Shown here piece by piece: positions 11,001-18,893 of a stretch of 64,000 nucleotides of DNA; the first letter of the stretch is position 1, and the number at the start of each line of letters is the position of its first letter. Source of the stretch: Pseudoalteromonas spongiae UST010723-006 (GTDB taxonomy: Bacteria; Pseudomonadota; Gammaproteobacteria; Enterobacterales; Alteromonadaceae); the NCBI RefSeq assembly GCF_000238255.3, contig NZ_CP011039.1, positions 2,095,001 through 2,159,000 on the forward strand, in the 5' to 3' direction. Made by a program: the position numbers and the translations under genes. Under the pieces are notes generated by a model, which ran no database searches, was not told the DNA's origin, and saw nothing but the letters and a program-made list of their open reading frames with translations.

Positions 11001-11217
11001 AATCCTGCACTGCTTCTTCTATGCGAATAGTGATACCTTGCTCTACATCTTCCGGTGTTGCCCCGCGCAATGACATGCTGACGCTAATGCGGTCGGTTTC
11101 AAACGACGGGAACACTTCAAGCGGTAATTGTGTTGTTAGCGAAAACAGGCCACCGATTAAAATGCTGATCATCAACAAGTTTGCGGCAACATGATTGCGT
11201 GTAAACCAGGCGATCAT
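8026..11217 (-). CDS. RND-type efflux pump, inner-membrane subunit
   Basis: AcrB/HAE-type proton-driven transporter of 1063 residues and about 12 membrane segments. The N terminus (MIAWFTRNHVAANLLMISIL) has the usual first helix. Paired transmembrane bundles surround GIVVDDAIVTGENV near the middle and GVVVNDSLVLVDYI near the C terminus. It is the last gene of the outer-membrane factor, adaptor and pump operon and overlaps the adaptor gene by ATGA. It contains an exact in-frame tandem repeat of 26 residues (SIADISNAIDRSSADI and onward, 10483-10638) in the first porter region. Without the extra copy the length would be 1037, normal for the family. Substrates cannot be inferred, and no regulator gene is adjacent. 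Confidence 0.93.
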   Translation of the reverse strand: MIAWFTRNHVAANLLMISILIGGLFSLTTQLPLEVFPSFETDRISVSMSLRGATPEDVEQGITIRIEEAVQDLEGIKEIRSRSSEGSASVTIEVDTGYDPRDMLADIKSRVDAINTFPSDAEKPVVSLAQRKRDVINVTVSGNYSEKETREFAEQVRDDLLRIPGVTQLELDGVRNYEIAVEISQDKLRQYQLSIADISNAIDRSSADISAGNLRSSGGSIADISNAIDRSSADISAGNLRSSGGDILLRSKGQAYYKDEFASIIVKSLPDGSLIRLSDVANIQDGFEESPVRTRFNGKQAAFIEVYRIGDQSAIDVADKVKEYIQSQQGKLPAGYELSYWDDDSVIVKNRISTLTSNALQGGILVLALLTLFLRPAIAFWVFIGIPVSFMGAFLAMPLFGITLNIMSLFGFILVLGIVVDDAIVTGENVYTHLNGSESGEEAAIKGTQEVATPVTFGILTTVAAFLPLAFIDGARGALFAQIPVVVIPVLLMSLVESKFVLPAHLKYLKLRKEKGQVSKFSQFQQNFADGFERKIFKYYRPLLNKAVSNKGITLSLFVAIFFIILSLIMSGWTKFIFFPRIPSETVRANLTLPTGTPFNVTAKYIDLMADKAEVLREKYRDPDTGESVIINVLATTGGRGGATNTGGVRFEITPPESRALDIGSRELVSEWRGLIGQIPGAETLTFRAEIGRSSDPIDVQLTGMSLTTLQEVADQVKKHLATYPTVFDIADSLSDGKQELQLELTAQGKALGLTRTDLTRHVRNAFFGVQVQRIQRGRDDVRVMVRLPLSERSSLTTLNALLIDTPSGGQVPLNHVATLTPGKSPSSIYRIDRFRTVNITADIEKANTNMTVLQAELKDFLDGLVAKYPGVRHSLEGEAKEQRESFSSLGWALIFVFFVIYALLAIPFKSYIQPLIVMSVIPFGMIGAVLGHWIMAMELTIMSLLGMLALIGVVVNDSLVLVDYINKRRNDGHDLMEAVLTAGVSRFRPVMLTSITTFCGLMPLLFEQQTQAQFLIPMAVSLGFGIIFATLITLILVPVNYLIVEKLKTGYAKLTETNQQTA
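10483..10638 (-). repeat. 78-bp in-frame tandem duplication inside the RND pump gene
   Basis: Two copies, at 10483-10560 and 10561-10638, differ at about two positions. Each encodes the same 26 residues beginning SIADISNAIDRSS and ending NLRSSGG. The near identity argues for a recent slippage or unequal-crossover event. Confidence 0.93.
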
Positions 11218-12518
11218 AGTGCTTTCTCCTGTTCACGCATGGCTTTACGTTCAGCTTTTAATTGCTCTACGGTAATTCCGCGCTGTTTTGCAATTTCTTT
11301 TAACTTAGTTACGCGTTGCTCTGAGTCGCGTTTTTTTGCTGGCGTTTCACCAATAACAGCAACACGTGTACCACTACTTACTTGACCAAGCGGTGTTACT
11401 ACCAAGCGCTCATTCGCCATTAAACCGGTCGCGACCAAACTCTCACTTTCGCCCTGCCAAGCAAGAGAGATATCTTTTCTTAGTAATTGATTTTCTTTAT
11501 CCAACACATAAACGTAGCTACCTTGATAAATCGCGTTATTTGGAATGACCAAGGCGTTTGGAATTTCACGACCTTTAATAGTAGCACTAACATATTGGCC
11601 AATTTTCACTGGATTTTGTCCCGATACCGGCGTTGAGTAAGGGTCTTCAATTTGAGCAACTACATAAAGCTGTTGTGACGCATCATTAATTGCCCCTTCC
11701 GTTCTCACTAAGGTGCCTTGCCATGTTTGCTCGCCAATTAAATCTGAATTAAACGTAACAAGACTATTTTGATTTGTTTTTTCACCACTTTGATACACTT
11801 CTGGCAAATTTATAAAGGCTAAATCTTTATTATTAATCGGTAATCGAATTTCAACTTTATCGGTGGCAAAAATCTCGGCAAGTTGGGCATTGTTTGACAC
11901 CACCTGACCAATATCAACATGCTTTTTAAGTACACGCCCAGAAAATGGCGCGACAATTTTTGTGCGCTCAAGTGCAAGCTGTGCTTTTTCAAGTTTTGCT
12001 TGCGCCGACAATACGTTAGCCTGCTGAGCGGCTAATTGCGGTTTACGTAACACTAAATCACTGGGAGCATCGCCACTTCCTAAACGCTGCCAATCAGCCA
12101 GTGCTTGTTTTCCTCTCGCCTGCTCTTCAACTAACGCTTGCTTTGCCGATAATAAACTGGCCTCTGCAATTTTTACTTCAGCAAGATAGTCGCGCTCATC
12201 AATGCTGAGTAACATTTGACCCTTTTCGAAAAAACCACCATCGCGCAAGCTATCACTGATAAAGCTGATTTCGCCTGACACTTGTGCCACTAAAATGCTT
12301 TGCGTGCGCGGTTTTACAATTCCATAGCTTGCTACCTGTACTCGGTAAGAACGCGGTTCAATAGTCTTTGCATCTACAATAAGTTGCGCTTGTTTAGCGC
12401 CACCAAAACGTTTTGCTGTGGGTGGATTTTTAAAAATAACACTGACGATAATGCCCGCCACAATCAAAATTAAAACTGGTATTACAAAACGTGGGAATCG
12501 TGTTTTATTAATTGGCAT
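11214..12518 (-). CDS. RND efflux periplasmic adaptor (HlyD/AcrA family)
   Basis: Membrane fusion protein of 434 residues that links the RND pump to the outer-membrane channel. It has an N-terminal membrane anchor (FVIPVLILIVAGIIVSVIF, about residues 10-29). A barrel-sandwich/lipoyl half is followed by an alpha-hairpin rich in Ala, Gln and Lys (about 120-200), a second lipoyl half (VAPFSGRVLKKHVDIGQVV) and a beta-barrel domain. The charged C-terminal tail is helical. The start overlaps the upstream gene by 11 bases and the stop overlaps the pump start, so translation is probably coupled across the operon. Confidence 0.92.
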   Translation of the reverse strand: MPINKTRFPRFVIPVLILIVAGIIVSVIFKNPPTAKRFGGAKQAQLIVDAKTIEPRSYRVQVASYGIVKPRTQSILVAQVSGEISFISDSLRDGGFFEKGQMLLSIDERDYLAEVKIAEASLLSAKQALVEEQARGKQALADWQRLGSGDAPSDLVLRKPQLAAQQANVLSAQAKLEKAQLALERTKIVAPFSGRVLKKHVDIGQVVSNNAQLAEIFATDKVEIRLPINNKDLAFINLPEVYQSGEKTNQNSLVTFNSDLIGEQTWQGTLVRTEGAINDASQQLYVVAQIEDPYSTPVSGQNPVKIGQYVSATIKGREIPNALVIPNNAIYQGSYVYVLDKENQLLRKDISLAWQGESESLVATGLMANERLVVTPLGQVSSGTRVAVIGETPAKKRDSEQRVTKLKEIAKQRGITVEQLKAERKAMREQEKAL

Positions 12519-13923
12519 TAGCGTTTTCCTTTAATTCTGCGACGTTAAAATCGCCACCGAGTGCAACATGTAAGTCAACACGGTTTGCTATCAGTAAATT
12601 TTTTATCGTTATTAAGCTACTTTGTGCGTCAAAAGAACGCTTCTGCGCATCAAGTACCGTGGTATAACTCACCAAACCTTTTAAGTACTGTTCAAATGAT
12701 AAGGTTTCAGCAAGCTTAGCGTTATTAGCAGCGAGTAAGGTTGATTCGTATCTTTGCTGCAAATTGCGCTCAGCTGAAATGCCATTTTCAACACTTTGGA
12801 ATGCTGAATAGAGACTATCTAAATAGCTAAGTTCTTGTTTATTTAATTCAAGCAATGCTTTTTCTTCGTTAGCTTTTAAGCGGCCCGCATTAAATAATGG
12901 TGCTGTAAGTGACCCCGCCAACGACCACGCAACATTACCACCAGCCAGCAAATCACTGATATCACTGCTATCTGGCCCAACACTGCCGGTGAGCTTTAAA
13001 CTAGGAAAACGCTGTTTATGGGCATAGGCAAGCGCCGCATCTTTTGCCAGCAAACTGTACCAACTTGCAATAAGTGACGGTTTTCGTGTGATTAACTCTG
13101 ACGGCATACCAAGTGGAATATCTGATGTTAATAACGGCAGCTCAGCAGTCACCGAAAGTAAACCCGATGGGTAGTCACCTAGCAGCAACTCTAAATCCCT
13201 AATGCGCTCCACTTGCGTATTTTGCTGCGCAACTAAACGAGATTTTTCATTGTTAAGTTCGTTACGTGTTAAGTACACATCCAGTGCGTCATTGAGTCCT
13301 TGGCGGTATCCCGACTCTATTATCTCTAAATTTTGTTGTGCAAGCACAAGTCGTTCGTTTAGAAGTGCAACTTGATTATTCGCCTCAATTACGCCAAACC
13401 AAGCTTTAACGACAGCGGCAACTAATGCTTGTTTTTGCGATAAGTATTCGGCCTCTAATGCCATCACATTTAAATTAGCATTTCGCTCTTTTACCGATAG
13501 TTTTCCCCAAACATCTAATTCATAAGATAAATTTAGGTCTAACCCATTACCATTGGAGTAGCTGTCTGTGGTTGGATTATAGCGGCGATTACTTACAAGC
13601 GATAAATCAAATGTTGGCCATAAATCACTACCAGTCACGATGAGTTGTTGTTTCGAAACGGCAATATCTAACGCCTTTTGCTGCAAACTGCGGTTATTCG
13701 CAAGTGCTTTTTCAACCAACTCGAACGCTTGCGTATTTTGCAATTCGTTCAACCAATTATCTTTCACAGCCAAGTATTGGCTTTGCGCCTGCCATGCTTC
13801 GGGGGTATTTATGTCAGCTCGATAATCTGACGTTATTTTATTTGTTGTATTACAGCCAGCTAATGCTATCAGTAAACCTACAACGAGATTTACTTTGAAA
13901 AGCGGCTTCAACCTGTTGCCCAT
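12508..13923 (-). CDS. outer-membrane efflux lipoprotein (NodT/OprM-type)
   Basis: TolC-like outer-membrane channel of 471 residues, first gene of the tripartite efflux operon. The lipoprotein signal ends in LAGC (Cys at residue 24), as in NodT-family members. Two internally related halves follow, each with long helical stretches and a TLSxxxYLxG-like motif, here LSFEQYLKGLVSYTTVLDAQ. The start ATG at 13923 follows a GAGAAGAC stretch. With the adaptor and pump it should export toxic compounds across both membranes. Confidence 0.92.
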   Translation of the reverse strand: MGNRLKPLFKVNLVVGLLIALAGCNTTNKITSDYRADINTPEAWQAQSQYLAVKDNWLNELQNTQAFELVEKALANNRSLQQKALDIAVSKQQLIVTGSDLWPTFDLSLVSNRRYNPTTDSYSNGNGLDLNLSYELDVWGKLSVKERNANLNVMALEAEYLSQKQALVAAVVKAWFGVIEANNQVALLNERLVLAQQNLEIIESGYRQGLNDALDVYLTRNELNNEKSRLVAQQNTQVERIRDLELLLGDYPSGLLSVTAELPLLTSDIPLGMPSELITRKPSLIASWYSLLAKDAALAYAHKQRFPSLKLTGSVGPDSSDISDLLAGGNVAWSLAGSLTAPLFNAGRLKANEEKALLELNKQELSYLDSLYSAFQSVENGISAERNLQQRYESTLLAANNAKLAETLSFEQYLKGLVSYTTVLDAQKRSFDAQSSLITIKNLLIANRVDLHVALGGDFNVAELKENANAN

Positions 13924-14199
13924 GGTGTCTTCTCACTAGAGAATAAATATCTTCAATATCATAGTTTAATAATTGTCTAAGAAGTGTCTCAATAAACTTT
14001 ACATAGACTTACATTCATTGCTAATACAGAAACACCTGCCAATAAGATCATTATGGCTTGCCGTCAAAACTTAATCGAGTACGTGACAAGTAAATGGACG
14101 ATTGAATTAGTCGCCAATAGATAAAAGAGCTTAAAGTTATTTTGAAACAGTTACTTATAAAGGTATAAGTTAAAAAAATAAATAAAGGAACTTAGAATA
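13924..14199. other. upstream region of the efflux operon, no gene seen
   Basis: AT-rich non-coding stretch that should hold the efflux promoter. I see no ORF with a ribosome site, and no adjacent TetR, MarR or two-component regulator gene that would explain control of the pump. Confidence 0.6.
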
Positions 14200-14226
14200 A
14201 GTGGTGCCCAGCAATTGAGGCGGACA
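14200..14226 (-). pseudogene. tRNA-Phe 3'-end scar
   Basis: The 16 bases AATAAGTGGTGCCCAG at 14202-14217 match the flank and 3' terminus of the intact tRNA-Phe at 14536. An AGGCGGA block follows after an unrelated CAATTG insert, and the rest of the tRNA is missing. It looks like a remnant of array rearrangement or of insertion into a tRNA end. Confidence 0.55.
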
Positions 14227-14300
14227 AAATTGTCAGGAACAATTTTGAAAATGCGCAGCATGGCTTGGAAAATACAGGGAGGTATTTTCTCATCGAACTC

Positions 14301-14462
14301 ATACCAATTTTATTAACTACTTTGTCATTCTAGCGAGTTAAACGCCTCATTAACTGCGTTAAAAAATTCTTATGTAGAACAACTACATGTTAAATTTTTC
14401 GCCTTGTTTATGAACCGTTTCTCTGTCGCAATAAGTGACCTATCAATTAATGCAATTGGTAT
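14301..14462. repeat. 162-bp palindromic repeat (REP/MITE-like)
   Basis: The terminal inverted repeats are ATACCAATTnnATTAA on the left and its complement on the right, ending AATTGGTAT. Inside is a second dyad (ATGTAG, 5-base spacer, CTACAT) flanked by AAAAATT and AATTTTT. It has no coding capacity. The outer ATACCAATT ends resemble short dispersed elements I recall from Alteromonadales genomes; copy number cannot be checked here. Confidence 0.65.
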
Positions 14463-14495
14463 AATAAGATTTAGCAAAACACTAAATTTCAGACA

Positions 14496-14526
14496 TAAAA
14501 AAACCCCGACCTAAAGGTCAGGGTTT
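14496..14526 (-). terminator. terminator of the Phe/Thr tRNA array
   Basis: A hairpin AACCCCGACCT/AGGTCAGGGTT with one C-A mismatch and an AA loop. On the minus strand it is followed by seven T residues, 10 bases after the last tRNA-Phe. Confidence 0.8.
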
Positions 14527-14535
14527 CAAAATAAG

Positions 14536-14611
14536 TGGTGCCCAGAGGCGGAATCGAACCACCGACACGAGGATTTTCAATCCTCTGCTCTACCGACTGA
14601 GCTATCTGGGC
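14536..14611 (-). tRNA. tRNA-Phe (GAA)
   Basis: A 76-nt cloverleaf with encoded CCA. It has a GCCCAGA acceptor, AGCTCAGTCGGTAGAGC D-arm, GAA anticodon in TTGAAAA and GGTTCGATTCC T-arm. It is the 3'-most gene of the array and identical to the copies at 14761 and 14997. Confidence 0.97.
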
Positions 14612-14657
14612 TTAGCTATTTTAGTACTGCTAAAGTACACTCTTGCGAGTAAAGAAA

Positions 14658-14733
<76 letters not shown>

Positions 14734-14760
14734 ACACTAAAACTGGTCATCTTTAAAAGA

Positions 14761-14836
14761 TGGTGCCCAGAGGCGGAATCGAACCACCGACACGAGGATT
14801 TTCAATCCTCTGCTCTACCGACTGAGCTATCTGGGC
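14761..14836 (-). tRNA. tRNA-Phe (GAA), second copy
   Basis: Same 76-nt sequence as the copy at 14536, with encoded CCA and anticodon GAA. Confidence 0.97.
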
Positions 14837-14893
14837 GCTTTAATGCATTAGCTATTTTAGTACTGCTAAAGTACACTCTTGCGAGTAAATAAA

Positions 14894-14969
<76 letters not shown>

Positions 14970-14996
14970 ACACTAAAACTGGTCATCTTTAAAAGA

Positions 14997-15072
14997 TGGT
15001 GCCCAGAGGCGGAATCGAACCACCGACACGAGGATTTTCAATCCTCTGCTCTACCGACTGAGCTATCTGGGC
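14997..15072 (-). tRNA. tRNA-Phe (GAA), third copy
   Basis: Same 76-nt sequence as the other two copies. It is the first intact gene of the array in the direction of transcription. Confidence 0.97.
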
Positions 15073-15109
15073 GTTTTAACTCGGTAAACTAGAAAACCTA
15101 AAAAGGATT

Positions 15110-15153
15110 CTCAATGCTATTCCAAATTGCTCTACCGACTGAGCTACTTGGGC
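15110..15153 (-). pseudogene. tRNA 5'-half remnant
   Basis: On the minus strand the segment begins with a tRNA-like acceptor and D-arm (GCCCAAGTAGCTCAGTCGG, then TAGAGC), matching tRNA-Phe apart from two bases. It then runs into AATTTGGAATAG, where the anticodon arm should be. No anticodon stem, T-arm or CCA follows, so it is a broken gene at the promoter-proximal end of the array. Confidence 0.75.
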
Positions 15154-15484
15154 ATTACGTAAAACTAATTTTACTAAACATTTGAGCGCTACTCGCATCT
15201 TGCTTTTGCGTTCTGCCTGTCTGGGCGTGCGGCGTATTAAACGGGTTTTACCGCTTCAAGTCAACACTTTTTTCAACATTCACTTTCGTTTGCACACTTA
15301 TCCGCCAAATTGAACACAAACAAAGCACTACAAATGATTTCACTTTGCTAAATTCGTATGTAATAGTAAGATTTATCGGTATTTTGTACTAGTAATTGGG
15401 TCAAAAACATAATTTTTTGGCCTTGTACAAATAAAGCAACAATAATATCCAAAGAAGCCCCTATAACTGGAGTAAGGTTTTAAA
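15154..15484. other. divergent intergenic region: tRNA promoter and kinase leader
   Basis: This 331-base gap separates the tRNA array from the hybrid kinase. It contains the likely tRNA promoter at 15234-15264 and, at its right end, a GGAGTAAGG ribosome site for the kinase. Nothing else was recognised. Confidence 0.6.
15234..15264 (-). promoter_or_regulatory. probable sigma-70 promoter of the Phe/Thr tRNA array
   Basis: On the minus strand TTGACT (15264-15259) is followed after 19 bases by TAATAC (15239-15234) and a G+C-rich discriminator (GCCGCAC). The long spacer is a weakness. The TTGACT plus GC-rich discriminator pattern recurs at the other tRNA array. Confidence 0.5.
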
Positions 15485-18235
15485 ATGCTTACTAACAAGT
15501 TTTTATCGCTAAAAGCTATTCATACAATTAATGCCATTGTTTTTATAATTTTCGCCGCATCGTTATATATGGCAATAAACAGCTTTTCCAAAATACAAAC
15601 TAACGAACCACAACTCCCCAGCTACACCAAACTCGATATTCAAACCATTGCAGATAAAGTTGATAGACCATTGGTTGATGCCATCACCCGATTTGGTTTT
15701 AATAATGCGATTCAAATTCTTCATTCTTTAAAATCCGTAGATAAAGGAATTGATTACTACCTTTACAACTTAAAACGTGACGAGTTACAGCTAATCAGTA
15801 AAACTGGTGGTAACTTTTCAAACCCTGAAAACAAAACCGCCGCAATCGAAACAGATAGCGCCATTACCGTAAGCCAACAATTAACCCTTGCAGGAAAGAA
15901 CCATGGCTTACTTGTTATCGAATACAAAAAACCATCACAAATCATAAATACCGTTACTTCGCCAACCGCAGCATACCTTTGGACAGCATTAGCTATTTTA
16001 AGCGGCATTTTTTGTTTTACCTTTTTACCAACCGCACTTTCGCGAAAAATCATTTCGAATACAGAAAAGCTAGATAAAGAAATTAGCGTCATTACTGAAA
16101 AAGGTGATTATCAACTTCGCGTCGATACAAATATCGGGTTAGGTCTTGCCCCCACAGCTGAGCGCGTTAATTTGCTACTTGATGCGGTAAACAAGAGCGA
16201 GCAATTACATATTAAGGCTGAAAACGATTTACAAGACTTACAATCTAGCCTTGAGCATCAGGTGGTTGCGCGCACCCAAGAACTAGAAAAAGCAATTAAA
16301 GTTGCTGAGCGTGCAAGCGAAGCTAAAACAACGTTCCTTGCAACCATGAGCCACGAAATACGTACACCAATGAATGGTGTCATTGGCACCATTGATTTAT
16401 TACGCAATACAACCTTAACAGGCTCTCAGCATAGGCTAAGTAGCATTATTCGTGAATCTGCTTTTTCGCTGTTAGGAATTTTGGACGACATTTTAGACTT
16501 TTCAAAAATTGAAGCAGGCAAACTAACGGTTGAAAACAAACCATTTAGCGTTGTTAATGTTGTTGAAGAAGTTGCAAAAGTAATGAGTTCAATCGCACAC
16601 AAGAGTGATTTAGAACTTTCGTTATTTATCGACCCTGAAATCCCAGAATCTGTGCTTGGTGATGCCGTGCGCGTGCGCCAAGTAATATATAACCTGTGTT
16701 CTAACGCAATTAAATTCACCCAAACCAATAGTGATATGCAAGGGCAAGTGTCTATTGAAGCCAAACTTGCCTCAAATAGCCATGATTTCGATACTATCGA
16801 TTTTATTATTAGCGATAACGGTAAAGGCATGGATAAAACGCAACTTGCGCGTATTTTCCAACCCTTTAGCCAAGCTGAAGAAAGCATTACTCGTGAATAT
16901 GGCGGTACAGGCTTGGGCCTTTCAATTTGTAAAAGCTTAACGGAATTAATGTACGGCACCATTCGCGTTAGTTCTGAGCTTGGTCTTGGCAGTGAATTTA
17001 TTGTGAGTATTCCTTTCACCAAAGATTCAGAAGCGAAAAAAGGTAACCGCGGACGTTTACAAAAGCGTCAAATTGCACTCTTTAGTCCAACAGACATTAA
17101 TAAGCAGCGCTTACAATCTTACCTAAGCTATTTAGGGGCACAGGTAACACCGTTCAATCAAATATCTGATGAGCTTGCCGAATGGCAAACTAAACAGGGT
17201 CTGATCTGGGTGCTTGATGGCACACATGACATGGATGAAGCAAATAAGCTGCTACGTAAAATTGCCTACAACTTAGAAGAGCATAAACAGCAAGCAATTG
17301 TTTTAGGTCGCTTAACCGAAGCCAAGCTAAATTTAAACAATCTATTCTACCTTTCGGCCATGCCACTGTGTAAAACAGCCTTTTTTAATTCATTGTTAAT
17401 TGCTGCTGGATTGCAGTCTCCTAAAGTTATTAATACTAAAAAACAAATTAGCCCGTTAACAAATCACCAAAGCAAAGGGCATTGCCAAGTATTATTAGTT
17501 GAAGATAATTTAATGAACCAACAAGTAATTTGCGACCAGCTTAACTTACTTGGTTACAGTGTAGATATTGCTTCGAATGGTGAAGAAGGTTTTGACATGT
17601 GGAAAAACGGCCAGTACGAGTTTGTATTAACCGATTTACATATGCCTAAAATGTCTGGTTATGATTTAGCGCGTAAAATTAGACAAGAGTCTCCGTATCG
17701 TAAAGACCTAAAAACTGCGACTACCATAGTTGCAGTTACTGCTAATGCCCTAAAAGGTGAGCGAGAAAAGTGCATTGAAGGCGGCATGAACGACTACATC
17801 ACTAAACCAGTTGAGCTAAATGTACTTGAAGAGCTAATGGATAAATGGCTTCCGCAGGGACAAGCACAAACCACCGCTACACCTATTTTAATCGAAAAGT
17901 TAATCAGTTATGTTGGAAATGATGTACAGCAGCATCAACATTATTTAGATATGTTTGCTAAACACGGGCAAGATCTCGCGTTTGATATTTCACGTGCGTT
18001 AAAACAAGAAGATGTAGAGCAAGCAGGCAAGCTCGCACATCAATTAAAATCAACAGCACAAACCATTGGTGCCGTGAGCGTTGCCAATGCAGCACAAGCG
18101 ATTGAAACTCTTGTTAATCAAGAAAGAGACATTGCTAGCGTAACCTTAACGCATTACGCTGATGAGCTTGAGCGCAGCTTCTTTGAAGCCAATGAGTTTA
18201 TACATGACTATTTGAAAAATAGCCTGAATAACTAG
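15485..18235 (+). CDS. hybrid sensor histidine kinase (HK-REC-Hpt)
   Basis: Inner-membrane phosphorelay kinase of 916 residues. A first membrane helix (about 13-32), a periplasmic sensor of about 130 residues and a second helix (about 163-182) are followed by a HAMP-like/coiled-coil linker. HisKA carries His290 (MSHEIRTPMNG) and HATPase has NLCSNAIKFTQ, DNGKGMD and GGTGLGLSIC. A degenerate segment separates these from a receiver with Asp717 (DLHMPKMSG) and a C-terminal Hpt with His852 (HQLKSTAQTIG). The layout resembles BarA, but the sensor is not recognised and no response-regulator gene is adjacent, so the target is unknown. GGAGTAAGG precedes the ATG. The stop codon is completed by the inserted element that follows. 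Confidence 0.92.
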   Translation: MLTNKFLSLKAIHTINAIVFIIFAASLYMAINSFSKIQTNEPQLPSYTKLDIQTIADKVDRPLVDAITRFGFNNAIQILHSLKSVDKGIDYYLYNLKRDELQLISKTGGNFSNPENKTAAIETDSAITVSQQLTLAGKNHGLLVIEYKKPSQIINTVTSPTAAYLWTALAILSGIFCFTFLPTALSRKIISNTEKLDKEISVITEKGDYQLRVDTNIGLGLAPTAERVNLLLDAVNKSEQLHIKAENDLQDLQSSLEHQVVARTQELEKAIKVAERASEAKTTFLATMSHEIRTPMNGVIGTIDLLRNTTLTGSQHRLSSIIRESAFSLLGILDDILDFSKIEAGKLTVENKPFSVVNVVEEVAKVMSSIAHKSDLELSLFIDPEIPESVLGDAVRVRQVIYNLCSNAIKFTQTNSDMQGQVSIEAKLASNSHDFDTIDFIISDNGKGMDKTQLARIFQPFSQAEESITREYGGTGLGLSICKSLTELMYGTIRVSSELGLGSEFIVSIPFTKDSEAKKGNRGRLQKRQIALFSPTDINKQRLQSYLSYLGAQVTPFNQISDELAEWQTKQGLIWVLDGTHDMDEANKLLRKIAYNLEEHKQQAIVLGRLTEAKLNLNNLFYLSAMPLCKTAFFNSLLIAAGLQSPKVINTKKQISPLTNHQSKGHCQVLLVEDNLMNQQVICDQLNLLGYSVDIASNGEEGFDMWKNGQYEFVLTDLHMPKMSGYDLARKIRQESPYRKDLKTATTIVAVTANALKGEREKCIEGGMNDYITKPVELNVLEELMDKWLPQGQAQTTATPILIEKLISYVGNDVQQHQHYLDMFAKHGQDLAFDISRALKQEDVEQAGKLAHQLKSTAQTIGAVSVANAAQAIETLVNQERDIASVTLTHYADELERSFFEANEFIHDYLKNSLNN

Positions 18236-18544
18236 GGTCTGTTGATCTTTGCTGTTCTATTTTTGTTCTCTCTGAGCGTACTTTTATCGCGGCGCTCGAT
18301 GTGTGGCCTAGTAATCTAAGCGAATATCGAGCAAAGCTTCCGCGTCCTGCTCACGCCCCTTACCTACATCCATGTAGGCAACAATGAGAAAAGTGCGCTC
18401 AAAAGAACCGTTCGGCAGCGCTTGATTGGCTTTTCTACTGTGTTATCGGCTGGCTCACATAGAATAACTATGCAACGCAGCCTCTGCCTTGTAGAAAACC
18501 CAATCAAACTGCTGCAAAAACGAACTTGAAAGGTCAACAGACCC
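18235..18544. mobile_element. 310-bp MITE-like element with 16-bp terminal inverted repeats
   Basis: The left end GGGTCTGTTGATCTTT and right end AAAGGTCAACAGACCC pair at 15 of 16 positions and are flanked by a TA duplication (18233-18234 and 18545-18546). There is no ORF of note inside. A TA target duplication is typical of IS630/Tc1-mariner-like mobility, so this is probably a non-autonomous derivative; family assignment is an inference. It is inserted exactly at the stop codon of the hybrid kinase gene. Confidence 0.8.
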
Positions 18545-18565
18545 TAATAGCAGCGAACAAAAATC

Positions 18566-18591
18566 AAAAAGGCGCCAATTGGCGCCTTTTT
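18566..18591. terminator. terminator of mutY-yggX
   Basis: Perfect stem GGCGCC/GGCGCC with flanking A5 and T5 runs and an AATT loop. It is bidirectional in form. The yggX stop codon (18590-18592) lies inside its right-hand T-run. Confidence 0.88.
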
Positions 18592-18862
18592 ATTCTTCTA
18601 CCGGTTTGTAACCTTCAATTTCAACATCTTTATTTTCAAACAAGAAGCCAACCATTTGCTCCTCTAAAAACCCGCGATGTTCTGGGTCCATCATATTTAG
18701 ATGTTTTTCATTAATTAGCATAGTTTGCTTGTGTTGCCACTGAGCCCATGCTTCTTTGCTAATGTTATTAAAGATGCGTTCACCCACATCACCTGGGTAA
18801 AGTTGAAAATCTAAACCATCTGCTTCTTTTTGTAGCTTTTGACAAAAAACGGTACGTGCCAT
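18590..18862 (-). CDS. yggX: Fe(2+)-trafficking/oxidative damage protection protein YggX
   Basis: Small cytosolic protein of 90 residues beginning [19 protein letters not shown], the hallmark N terminus of YggX. The family supports iron-sulfur cluster repair or iron trafficking and resistance to superoxide. Cys7 is the conserved cysteine. The start at 18862 is preceded by GTGAGATT; a longer reading from 18874 adds four residues without merit. It lies 31 bases after mutY in the same direction, the same pair as in E. coli, which fits its partner being an iron-sulfur enzyme. Confidence 0.95.
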   Translation of the reverse strand: MARTVFCQKLQKEADGLDFQLYPGDVGERIFNNISKEAWAQWQHKQTMLINEKHLNMMDPEHRGFLEEQMVGFLFENKDVEIEGYKPVEE

Positions 18863-18893
18863 AATCAATCTCACTGTAAACTTTGTTTTCAGT

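Noticed and set aside
16426-17022. 198-residue minus-strand ORF inside the hybrid kinase
   Set aside because: Antisense shadow of a conserved kinase domain.
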